In this document: one piece after another, positions 20,772 to 30,484 of the stretch
Layout: the number at the start of each line of letters is the position of its first letter
Numbering within the stretch: the first letter of the stretch is position 1
DNA from: Trichosporon coremiiforme
Lineage: Eukaryota; Basidiomycota; Tremellomycetes; Trichosporonales; Trichosporonaceae
DNA length: 64,000 nucleotides
Assembly (NCBI GenBank): GCA_039545355.1
Contig: BCJJ01000021.1
Coordinates: forward strand, 310,001-374,000
Direction: 5' to 3'
The notes under the pieces: model-generated
Told to the model about the DNA's origin: nothing
What the model saw: the letters and a program-made list of their open reading frames with translations, nothing else
The model's database searches: none
Position numbers and translations under genes: made by a program

Positions 20772-22250
20772 ATGAGCGTCAAAGTTCCCAGAATCCTGCT
20801 TCAGTCTCCCTTCTGGCGCGCGAAGCGCGTCGAATCACTCTCAGCGTTAGCGAACGGGCAGCCGATCAAGCCCACCATGCTCGACGTCATTCTCGAGGAG
20901 GCCAAGTGGCTCACAGCCAAGACGAAGGGATATGCCAAGCAAGCGCTGTATGAGCGCGAGGACGCGGCGAAGCATCGCCGAGAACTGGCTTCAGCTGCTG
21001 AGAGACTACATGCCCAGATCGAGGGCGTCGTAGCGGCTCACCGCAAGTCGCAGGAGAAGAGGGACAAGACGCGCAAGGCGATCGAGGAGACGGAGAGACG
21101 AGCGGAAGAAGCGGAGAGGAGGAGGCTCGCGGCGGAGCGCGACGCTCGGACGCGAGGCCAGGAGGCATACATGCAGATGCTCATGAGGACCGAGGAACAT
21201 GCGCAGAGGCTAGAGGAGAAGAGAACGAAGCGCGAGCGTCGCGAGCGGCATGCGAGAGAACAGGCCAAGAATAAGCGCGATCAACAACAGTGGAAGGACA
21301 CGGTCTCGTCCATGGCGAAGGAAACTCGAATCACGACGACAAAGACGGCTACGACGATAGCGCGAGCTACAACGACCGCTGGCTCAACAACGAGGGCAAG
21401 CAAAGCCGTCTTAATGCCAGCCAGGACGACACTAGCCACCGGGAAGGCGACCCCGTCATCGGTCTCAGCGACAGCGGTCTCCTGTGCCCCGAAATCGTTA
21501 TCGGAACTGCCGTGGATAATGGAGCCGGCATCCTCTAGAGCTGGACCTTTGACAGCGGGCTCGCGCCTATCCGATCGATCCCATCCTTACAAGCCCATCG
21601 TGGACCCCAACCCGCCGCCGAGGGGCGAGTCAGCCGCCAGCGCGTCAACTACGATACCGTCCGGCCCCTCAGCCTCGACATCGATCAGGACCGCCGCAGA
21701 CTTCGAGGACGCAATCGGACAGGCCGAGGAGAGGTTGGTAGATCATTTCGAAGCCCTGCAGGAGAGCGCCGCAGCATTCGCGGTCGGGCACGACGACATG
21801 CGGCGTGCGATCGTGCGCGTCGAGGACAAACGCAGGGCCAAGCGCGCAGAACGGGACCGGAAGGCGGGAGAACTGGGCTCGAGCGTGGGCAAGCTCGAGG
21901 GACGCGTGGGCAGCCTCGAATTCAAGGTCTACTACTGCGCCGACGAGTGGGAGTGGAACCACAAGCACTCCTTTTTGCGCCTGAGGCGGGAAAAGATCGA
22001 GGGCCGCACCGAGCTGAACGGCCGCGATGTCGAGATATTCGAGTTGCAGGCGGGATCCAAGATCGCGGGCCTAGAGCGGAAGAGTGACGCGCAGGCCGAT
22101 CACGCCAAGGCATACAGCAGCGTTATCGCGCAGTACGCCCAGCGCGCCGATGCGCTCGAGGCAGGATTGAAGGACATCATGGCGTCGCTGAAGAAGAGAA
22201 GCATGACGCTGCCACAGGGGGCGAGTGTCAAGCGGCAACGGACCGCGTGA
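20772..22250 (+). CDS. coiled-coil hypothetical protein, 492 aa
   Basis: Single open frame. Residues about 45-185 are a long highly charged helix (KHRRELASAAERLHAQIEG, EETERRAEEAERRRLAAERD, RLEEKRTKRERRERHAREQ), a clear coiled coil. Residues 190-300 are Ser/Thr/Pro-rich and disordered. Residues 310-475 are a second helical coiled-coil section containing a distinctive YYCADEWEWNHKHSFLRLR insert. The C-terminus is basic (LKKRSMTLPQGASVKRQRTA), possibly a nuclear-localisation signal. No family was recognised. It could be a cytoskeletal, nuclear-envelope or basal-type structural protein; this is inference from shape only. It runs head to tail with the tRNA-Arg at 22368, which is on the other strand. 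Confidence 0.6.
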   Translation: MSVKVPRILLQSPFWRAKRVESLSALANGQPIKPTMLDVILEEAKWLTAKTKGYAKQALYEREDAAKHRRELASAAERLHAQIEGVVAAHRKSQEKRDKTRKAIEETERRAEEAERRRLAAERDARTRGQEAYMQMLMRTEEHAQRLEEKRTKRERRERHAREQAKNKRDQQQWKDTVSSMAKETRITTTKTATTIARATTTAGSTTRASKAVLMPARTTLATGKATPSSVSATAVSCAPKSLSELPWIMEPASSRAGPLTAGSRLSDRSHPYKPIVDPNPPPRGESAASASTTIPSGPSASTSIRTAADFEDAIGQAEERLVDHFEALQESAAAFAVGHDDMRRAIVRVEDKRRAKRAERDRKAGELGSSVGKLEGRVGSLEFKVYYCADEWEWNHKHSFLRLRREKIEGRTELNGRDVEIFELQAGSKIAGLERKSDAQADHAKAYSSVIAQYAQRADALEAGLKDIMASLKKRSMTLPQGASVKRQRTA

Positions 22251-22367
22251 CCTCGGCTCTTCAGTGTTGCCATAGATCTGCCCTGGGACACGCTGTACGC
22301 CTCATCATAGACAGGACGTATCCTTCCCCCTCAGCTTGTTCAGAAACAATGCAAAAGCAAGGCAAAA

Positions 22368-22450
22368 AGGTCACGACGGGGATCGAACCCGCAATCTCCT
22401 GATAAACTAGCAAATCGTAGTCAGACGCCTTGCCATTGGGCCACGCGACC
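22368..22450 (-). tRNA. tRNA-Arg(ACG) with 11-nt intron
   Basis: Fourth copy of the tRNA found at 4267, 5099 and 5769. Anticodon ACG, intron TTTGCTAGTTT, 5' end at 22450, T run after the 3' end. A solo LTR begins at 22506, 55 bp upstream, in the orientation opposite to the LTRs next to the other copies. Confidence 0.9.
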
Positions 22451-22505
22451 GGGATGTTAAGGACACGGCAAAGCAAGTGTCGACGGGCGCCGCACAACAC
22501 GTGAC

Positions 22506-22850
22506 TGTTGGAAATCACATGATTTCTTTCCCACGTGTCTCGCGGCACTCGGCCCGTACTCCGGTGTTCGACATCCTGTCAGCACCCCCGTTCTCAATGT
22601 TTCTATTGTTCTAGCTGAGAACATGCTCAACATGCTTCTTACACGCATTCTCGGCGCCGGCCTCGGCGCCCGACACCGTACGACATCCTCCGATAGCCTG
22701 CAGCTAGTCTCTTTGTTCTCTAGCTGCTTGTAGATATATAAGTGGCCATCTGGCCATCCTATGCAACCACATTCTCTGTTGATCAGTTCAAGTCTAGCCA
22801 CCCTACGAGCAGCATCGTTGCTTGGGCCCCGGGCAGTCTAGATTTCTACA
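22506..22850 (+). mobile_element. solo LTR C, 345 bp, 55 bp upstream of tRNA-Arg
   Basis: Plus-oriented. It starts TGTTGGAAATCACATG and ends GATTTCTACA, so the ends are TG...CA with a 10-11 bp imperfect inverted terminus. It is flanked by the perfect 6-bp target duplication CGTGAC (22500-22505 and 22851-22856). A TATA box (GATATATAAG, about 22732-22742) precedes GTGGCCATCTGGCCATCC, the core shared with LTRs A and B, so this is where the element's transcript probably starts. No internal coding region remains. The 3' part (22615-22850) reappears after the assembly gap at 24074. Confidence 0.85.
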
Positions 22851-23624
22851 CGTGACCGTCACCCTACGACTGATGATGCTCGGCTGTGTCGAGATCGCGG
22901 AGCTGAGGAGAAACACGAGTTGATTGTACCATAAGCGCCGGGATAGGTGACCCAGAAAAAGGACGGGAGCTCAAACTGTGAAGGGGAACAGATGGGAGGG
23001 CAACTAAGGTGAAGGTGACACGAGGGGTAACTTGATCGTGATGATGAACCGTTGACGGAAGCATGAGGGGCCCGAGAGTGACGCTTGCCCGTTGCAGGTG
23101 GCGATGCCGCGCACATACAGAAATCCGTAAGGCAAAGCAGACGGAGCTCTCTGCGGTCAAGGCTTACTCTTTCATGGGGGACATATGGCTGGTAGAATCT
23201 GGCGCTCCGGGGAAATGCTATGAGACTACTGCCATAACTGCCAGTTAACGGTCACAGACTCTCAACGAGGTCTCCGCGGTTTGCTGTACGATAACCAGCC
23301 ATGCGCAATGTCGAGTTGCGCGGACCTACCTCGACATCTTCTCATTTGGAGGTGTCCTTGTCGAACAGAACGCGAAGTAGTCGGCCGCCAAGTACCCTCC
23401 AGCTCACTCCCAACCAAGGATTCTAGAGCTCTTCGTCTCAGTCTGCGTAATATCCTGCAGATTGGTAGTTCAAGCACTGAAGGCACAGGGCGTAGTGCCC
23501 TCAGTGGACCAGAATTGCAACTTGAAAGCGCGTGAGACCCTTAAACATACATGCACAGCTACGGTCTCGTCTCCAGCTGCTAGGGACGATCGCTTCTCGA
23601 GTTCTTGCTACAGAAACGCGCAGT
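22851..23624. other. 3' flank of uL2, non-coding
   Basis: No gene is seen. The same sequence recurs at 24310-25083 as part of the duplicated contig end. Confidence 0.4.
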
Positions 23625-23973
23625 TTACTCGACAACGACCTTACCGGTCTTCCTACCGGTACGACGGGCAGCAATAAGACCAACCTTCTGACCGGCGGAG
23701 GCGTCGCGGGCGAGGGTAGAGGCCTTACCAATGTGCTGGTGGTTACCACCACCGTGGGGGTGGTCGACGGGGTTCATAGCAACACCACGAGTACGGGGCC
23801 ACGAGTTGCGCTTGGCGCGCATGGCGTGGTACTTGCGGCCGGCCTTGAGGAAGGGCTTGTCGACACGGCCACCACCAGCGGCGACACCGATGGTAGCACG
23901 GGCAGAAGACGAGATGGTCTTCTTGGAGCCGGAGGGGAGACGGATGCGGGTCTTGCCGTCCTCGTTGTGGCCG
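23625..23973 (-). pseudogene. truncated copy of ribosomal protein uL2 3' exon (probable assembly artefact)
   Basis: Encodes the last ~115 residues of uL2, from [15 protein letters not shown] to GKVVVE, identical to the end of the gene at 25084-26299, and stops dead at the 100-N gap. The ribosomal protein's peptidyl-transferase-proximal loop ([18 protein letters not shown]) is intact. It is best read as the overlapping end of the same locus, not a second gene or a true pseudogene. Confidence 0.8.
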
Positions 23974-24073
23974 NNNNNNNNNNNNNNNNNNNNNNNNNNN
24001 NNNNNNNNNNNNNNNNNNNNNNNNNNNNNNNNNNNNNNNNNNNNNNNNNNNNNNNNNNNNNNNNNNNNNNNNN
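23974..24073. other. assembly gap, exactly 100 N
   Basis: A round-number gap of unknown true size, flanked by the same 1,359-bp sequence on both sides. Confidence 0.99.
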
Positions 24074-25432
24074 CTGAGAACATGCTCAACATGCTTCTTA
24101 CACGCATTCTCGGCGCCGGCCTCGGCGCCCGACACCGTACGACATCCTCCGATAGCCTGCAGCTAGTCTCTTTGTTCTCTAGCTGCTTGTAGATATATAA
24201 GTGGCCATCTGGCCATCCTATGCAACCACATTCTCTGTTGATCAGTTCAAGTCTAGCCACCCTACGAGCAGCATCGTTGCTTGGGCCCCGGGCAGTCTAG
24301 ATTTCTACACGTGACCGTCACCCTACGACTGATGATGCTCGGCTGTGTCGAGATCGCGGAGCTGAGGAGAAACACGAGTTGATTGTACCATAAGCGCCGG
24401 GATAGGTGACCCAGAAAAAGGACGGGAGCTCAAACTGTGAAGGGGAACAGATGGGAGGGCAACTAAGGTGAAGGTGACACGAGGGGTAACTTGATCGTGA
24501 TGATGAACCGTTGACGGAAGCATGAGGGGCCCGAGAGTGACGCTTGCCCGTTGCAGGTGGCGATGCCGCGCACATACAGAAATCCGTAAGGCAAAGCAGA
24601 CGGAGCTCTCTGCGGTCAAGGCTTACTCTTTCATGGGGGACATATGGCTGGTAGAATCTGGCGCTCCGGGGAAATGCTATGAGACTACTGCCATAACTGC
24701 CAGTTAACGGTCACAGACTCTCAACGAGGTCTCCGCGGTTTGCTGTACGATAACCAGCCATGCGCAATGTCGAGTTGCGCGGACCTACCTCGACATCTTC
24801 TCATTTGGAGGTGTCCTTGTCGAACAGAACGCGAAGTAGTCGGCCGCCAAGTACCCTCCAGCTCACTCCCAACCAAGGATTCTAGAGCTCTTCGTCTCAG
24901 TCTGCGTAATATCCTGCAGATTGGTAGTTCAAGCACTGAAGGCACAGGGCGTAGTGCCCTCAGTGGACCAGAATTGCAACTTGAAAGCGCGTGAGACCCT
25001 TAAACATACATGCACAGCTACGGTCTCGTCTCCAGCTGCTAGGGACGATCGCTTCTCGAGTTCTTGCTACAGAAACGCGCAGTTTACTCGACAACGACCT
25101 TACCGGTCTTCCTACCGGTACGACGGGCAGCAATAAGACCNACCTTCTGACCNGCGGAGGCGTCGCGGGCGAGGGTAGAGGCCTTACCAATGTGCTGGTG
25201 GTTACCACCACCGTGGGGGTGGTCGACGGGGTTCATAGCAACACCACGAGTACGGGGCCACGAGTTGCGCTTGGCGCGCATGGCGTGGTACTTGCGNCCG
25301 GCCTTGAGGAAGGGCTTGTCGACACGNCCACCNCCAGCGGCGACACCGATGGTAGCACGGGCAGAAGACGAGATGGTCTTCTTGGAGCCGGAGGGGAGAC
25401 GGATGCGGGTCTTGCCGTCCTCGTTGTGGCCG
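24074..25432. repeat. 1,359-bp segment repeated on both sides of the scaffold gap (copy 2)
   Basis: Copy 2 of 22615-23973. It carries five ambiguous bases (for example at 25141, 25153 and 25296) where copy 1 has definite ones, as expected for thin coverage at a contig end. Confidence 0.9.
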
Positions 25433-26299
25433 ATGATGGTGGCGTAGTTGCCGGAGGTACGGGCGAGCGCTCCACGGTCACCAACCTTCTCCTCGACGTT
25501 GAAGATGATGGTACCCTCAGGGCACTGGCCAACGGGGAGGACGTTGCCGATGGAAAGGGCGGCCTTCTTACCGGCGTAGATGAACGAGCCGGTCGAGATG
25601 CCCTCGGCAGCGATGAAGGTCTCCTTGCGGAGCTTGTAGCGGTAGGGGTCGCGGAAGACGACGGTGGCGAGGGGAGCACCACTGCAAAGTCAGCAAAATT
25701 GTTCTTCGATGTCTCCGGAATGAAAGGTTTTCGCTGCACTGAAGTCTCGCATTTGGCGCACGATTGGGAACGAAACGGACAGACACAGAGTTCGAGAGCA
25801 GAATGCGCGATGCCAGGGATGAGGGGACTGTCGATTGCGATTCAGTCTCGCTAGCCTTTCACAAGCCCACCCCTCCCCACTCAAGGCTGCCCGCATCGTC
25901 CACCCGTAGCTCCCCGTTCCCATCAAACGTCTCGCTTCCTCCCGTATGTCTCCTCGCACAGACTTCTCGTTGCCGATTCGCGCGTGTCTTCCTCCCCGGT
26001 GATGTGCAGTCCCGTTCTCAACTCCAGCCCCACCAGGTCCCAGCTTCCAGCAGAAAACCTTTCGATCCCTTTCCTTCGGTCCAACTCACCGGCCGGCGTC
26101 GTGGATGATCTCGCGAACGACACCACGGACGTAACCGTTCTTCTCAGCAAAGTCGAGGTTGCGGAGACGAGCGGGGTTCTTGTTGTGGTGGGTGTGGGAC
26201 TTGAAGATACCACCCGACTTCCTCTGGGCACGGATAACACGCTAATCGGGGTCAGTAACTGCGCTTTGACGACGTCGGATCTCGGATACGTACACCCAT
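25084..26299 (-). CDS. RPL2: 60S ribosomal protein uL2 (yeast RPL2, mammalian RPL8), 251 aa, 3 exons
   Basis: Proposed exons are complement(25084..25681, 26090..26241, 26294..26299). The first coding exon is 6 nt (Met-Gly), followed by [20 protein letters not shown]. Exon 2 ends IIHDAGR across the intron, and exon 3 holds [43 protein letters not shown] and the universally conserved [18 protein letters not shown] loop with the modified-His context near the peptidyl-transferase centre. The length fits the family (about 254). uL2 binds 25S rRNA in the large subunit and is essential for subunit joining and peptide-bond formation. Five ambiguous bases in exon 3 can be resolved from the partial copy at 23625-23973. 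It is divergent from the ProRS gene across 1.5 kb. Confidence 0.93.
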
Positions 26300-27847
26300 T
26301 TTCTGCGGAGCTCGTTAGCACGTCTGTTATGCGAAGGATGTCCACTGTTACTCACGACTTTTTTGGTACTTGACGGTTGAGTGAAGAGCCAACAATCACG
26401 ACCTCACTATGCAGAGCCAGGACGATCCTCCCGCGCGAGACCTCGAACGGGAGCAATTTTCCCAACGGTACCTAATTTCGCCCATCACCACCAATTTTGG
26501 TCACTGGCTCGAGCTCGTCACAGCAGCCAATCAGAGACGTTTGCATGGACACTGACCACGTTTCCTTAAGTCCGAAAGTTTCGATGCGCCTGCTTGCACT
26601 CACTGAAAGTGACTTTCCACCGAGCATCTGCACCTGTCCAACTGCACTCATCTCCACGACGTTGCTCGCTATGCCCAGTCCTTATCACCGTTCATCGTGC
26701 CTCATAACTTCACATGCTGCTGCCAATGTGATGCTGCCTGGCTTCGTGTCCGCACAGAACCCAGTCCAGTCTGCTCGACTTGACTCCGGCCGACTGACCT
26801 GCCTGCTGACCCCGACGATCCGATGGATGTTTGGCATCCACTGCCTACGCATCCTGTCTCGATCAATTCTACGTGCATTCGGATGCTGTCTTGTCGTCTC
26901 TCAATCTTACGTCTGCGTCAAACCTCGTGGCGTCCGTGTTCCCGTCGCGCTACCATGGGCCGACGCTTCAGCTAATGCAGAGTGGACGTATTTCAATAGG
27001 CTTGCTGGCGTGGTGCTGCAATCGCAGCTATCAGTGAAGAACGGCAGGATACAACAGCTGTAGATCCGGCAAACAGATGGAATCTGACATACGAGTCTTA
27101 ACTCGAGCTACAATTGCGCACCCGTCTCCCGCACTCAAGGATGCGACGCGAAACCCAGCGCTCGTCATCGCCTTTACATCGCCCTTCGGTTGCAGTATCA
27201 AAGAGTTGCCCCCCCAGCATGCCGTGGTCAGTCTCAGATGCAGGAAACCGTCGGTGTTATACACGGCCCCGCAAATGCATGCCCATCTCAGCGATGCCGA
27301 TGCACTCCGCACGCTGTCGATATGATACGGTGAGATTGCGAGCCACTAGAATTATTAGTAGGACTGCGGATTCCCGGAGTTGCCGAACTTTGCCGGCCAA
27401 GCACCAGTGCCTTTAGTGCCTAAATCCGTCTTATGAGTGATCGTTTTAGCGGACGGCCAGATCCTGGCAGGGTGGAGGCACTGGCAGCAGGTACCTCTGA
27501 TTCCTGACCGGAGGTGAAGGAAATGACTACAGTGTGCTGCTAAGAGGATCATTCATCGAGCGAGCTGAACCATGGGATGTGATCGCAGCGTTTCGGCCCT
27601 GGCACCTGCAGTCGCAGAACGATGGTCAGTCCATCGCTTCATAGGAACTTGTCCCGAATCTGGGGCCACGGATTGCTTAGTGGACAATGAAACGCGGCGC
27701 GCAGGGTGTACGCGCCAGGCACGGAGAATTACGTGTACCGGAATTATTTCGCTACACGCATGGACTGTTCGACTAGGAAAGGTAAGTCCGGCCAGGTCGA
27801 CTCGCGCGGCATCGACAACAGCATCCAAGCCATTCTCCCCGCTATAT
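26300..27847. promoter_or_regulatory. divergent region between uL2 and prolyl-tRNA synthetase
   Basis: 1.5 kb. ORFs such as 26497-27063 have no family features. Both flanking genes serve translation, and co-regulation is possible but not shown. Confidence 0.35.
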
Positions 27848-30216
27848 ATGCTCTCACGCCCGTTCGCGGCATTCATCAAAGCAGCTCGAACTCCTACTTT
27901 ACAGGCTCCGACCGCCTCGCTACTCGCACGCCGCACTTACTCAACCCCCAAGAAGCTCCGCGTCTCGTATCCAGCTATGGCGGCCGTTTCCGACCAGGAG
28001 ATCATCTCGAGGCTGGGCAAGCTTAACATCGCCGCCCCCGAGGTCCTCAAGCACGCCCCTGTCCAGGGCGGTGCCGAGTGGCGCACCGAGCTTGACAAGA
28101 TCGGCCAGAAGGGTGTTCAGCTCACCAAGACTGTACGTCTCTTGCTTCGGCTCTTAGTGATGGAGATCGGCTAGCTGACAATTGCGTGCAGCTCCTTTTC
28201 AAGCCCAAGACCGCGAAGTCTGCCGAGCCCACCCCCGTTCTTGTCGTCGCCAAGGACGACACCGAGACCTCGTCTGGTCCTCTCGGTGCCCTCCTTAAGC
28301 TCAAGGACCTCCGTCTCGCCGCTGCCGACCTTATCAAGCAGGTCATTCCTTCCGCCGAGTCCAAGGACGACGTTTCCGCCCTTCCCCTCCCCTCCCCCGT
28401 CCCCTCCACTCTCTTCATTGTCCTTGACAAAGCCGTTGCCTCGTCGTCGGACCTCTTCGCTCTCCACCTCACCACCTCTGCCTCGACCGTTTTCCTGAAG
28501 GGAACCGACGTTAAGGCCTACCTCGAGTCCATTGCTCCCTCGCCTGAGGCGGTCCGTGTCGTTGACTTTGCTGAGCTCAAGGCCAACGCCCCTGCTCCCC
28601 AAGCTAAGGCTGCCCCTAAGGCTGCTGCCAAGGAGCAGCCCAAGAAGGCCGCCAAGGATGACGACCTCTACGAGATGGCCATCCAGCACAAGAAGGAGGA
28701 GGACTTCCCCGGATGGTACACCGACGTTGTCGTCAAGGGTCAGTTGATCGACTACTACGACATCTCGGGATGCTACATTCTCCGCCCCGCCTCGTACACC
28801 ATCTGGCAGACTATCCAGGAGTTCTTCGACGGCCGCATCAAGAAGCTCGGTGTCCAGGACTGCTACTTCCCTATGTTCGTCTCGCAGGCCCGTCTTGAGC
28901 GCGAGAAGGATCACATCGAGGGCTTCGCCCCTGAGGTCGCTTGGGTCACCAAAGCTGGAAAGTCGGACCTCGAGGAGCACATTGCTATCCGTCCCACCTC
29001 GGAGACCGTCATGTACCCCTACTACGCCAAGTGGATCAAGTCGCACCGTGACCTTCCCCTCAAGCTGAACCAGTGGAACTCGGTTGTCCGTTGGGAGTTC
29101 AAGAACCCCCAGCCGTTCCTGCGTACGCGTGAGTTCCTGTGGCAGGAGGGCCACACCGCCTTCCTCACCAAGGCCGAGGCCGACAAGGAGGTCACCGACA
29201 TTCTTGACCTCTACCGTCAGGTTTACGAGGACTACCTCGCCGTCCCCGTCATCCCCGGTGTCAAGTCGGAGAACGAGAAGTTCGCCGGTGCCGACTACAC
29301 CACCACCGTCGAGGGCTTCATCCCCACCACCGGCCGTGGTATCCAGGGTGGAACGTCGCACCACCTCGGCCAGAACTTCTCGAAGATGTTCGAGATCAAC
29401 GTCGAGGACCCCAAGGCTACCCAGGCTGACCGTGAGGCCGGGAAGGACACCAAGGTCAACGTCTACCAGAACTCGTGGGGTCTCTCGACCCGTACCATCG
29501 GTGTCATGGTCATGACCCACGGTGACGATCAGGGTCTCGTCTTCCCTCCCAAGGTCGCTCTCACTCAGGTTGTCGTCGTCCCCGTCGGTCTCTCGAAGGG
29601 TGAGGGCAAGAACCAGCCCATCTACGACGCGTGCCAGAAGCTCGCCGACGAGCTCTCTGCCGCCGGTATCCGCGCCACCGCTGACCTCCGTGAGGGCTAC
29701 ACCCCTGGCTGGAAGTTCAACGACTGGGAGATGCGCGGTGTTCCCCTCCGTCTCGAGCTCGGCCCCCGTGACATTGCTGCCGGAACCACGCTCGCCGTCC
29801 GCCGTTACGACAACTTCAAGGAGTCGTACCCTCTCGAGGGCATCGCCAAGACAGTCGAGGGTAAGCTCGAGGACATCCAGAAGGCGCTCTTCCAGCGTGC
29901 GCTCGACAAGTTCAACTCGTGCGTCCGCCCCGTCACCGAGTGGAAGGACATCGTCCCCACCCTCGACGCCAAGTGCGCCGTCGTCATCCCCTGGTGCGAG
30001 GACCCCCAGTGTGAGGACGACATCAAGGACCGCTCCAAGGAGGAGGCCATGAAGGGCCAGGACGAGGACTCCAAGGCCCCCTCGGCCGGTGCCAAGTCGC
30101 TCTGTATCCCCTTCGACCAGGACCGCTTCGGCAAATTCCCCGACGGAGAGAACCAAAAGTGTGTCCAGTGCGACAAGAAGGCCAAGCGCTGGGCCCTCTT
30201 CGGCCGCTCCTACTAA
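27848..30216 (+). CDS. prolyl-tRNA synthetase, 769 aa, 2 exons, dual start codons
   Basis: Exons are 27848..28132 and 28192..30216. Class II synthetase charging tRNA-Pro with proline. Residues about 45-200 resemble the N-terminal editing-type (YbaK/ProX-like) region, joined by a Lys/Ala linker to the eukaryotic-type catalytic core. That core shows RPTSETVMYPYY, motif 2 NSVVRWEFKNPQPFLRTREF, WQEGHTAF and GGTSHHLGQNFSKMF. It continues with the anticodon-binding domain (VVVVPVGLSKGE...) and the C-terminal zinc-type domain (CAVVIPWCEDPQC, KCVQCDKKAKRW), ending in the typical Tyr (GRSY). The ATG at 27848 adds 43 residues rich in Arg/Ala/Thr without acids (MLSRPFAAFIKAAR...LLARRTYST), a mitochondrial targeting peptide, in a weak context. 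The ATG at 27977 (gctATGGCG) is strong and would give the cytosolic form by leaky scanning. Confidence 0.93.
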
Positions 30217-30484
30217 GCGGCCTCTGCCCATGCTGTTATCATTTGTATTTTCTGGGTCATGCATTCAGTGTGTGGGTGAGATTCATTCTGGTTGCAATGG
30301 GCTGGTGAGACACAGGACCACTAGACCCAGCGCTGCCTGTGGGCCGATGAAAGACTTGCCGGTGTTGGCCGAAGTGCCAATGGCCGCACTCGTCGTCAGT
30401 CGGCCAGCTTGCTCATATGCCCAGTCAGGTTACGAACATAAGCGGATATACATAGAGAGAACGAGGGCATCTGTCTGTCTGTTT

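Larger units (their letters stand above)
22615..23973. repeat. 1,359-bp segment repeated on both sides of the scaffold gap (copy 1)
   Basis: Same sequence as 24074-25432 at a constant offset of 1,459, except for the ambiguous bases in the second copy. Copy 1 ends exactly at the gap and copy 2 begins exactly at the gap. That is what two overlapping contig ends produce when they are scaffolded instead of merged. It contains the 3' part of LTR C, a non-coding stretch and the 3' end of the uL2 gene. Confidence 0.9.

Noticed and set aside
22615..25432. Two uL2 genes or a genuine tandem duplication
   Set aside because: The duplication breaks exactly at the 100-N gap on both sides, so an unmerged overlap is the simpler reading.
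28171..30264. 697-codon ORF antisense to prolyl-tRNA synthetase
   Set aside because: Composition (Leu/Gly/Glu/Val mirror of the sense strand) is typical of antisense frames in GC-rich, C-biased genes.
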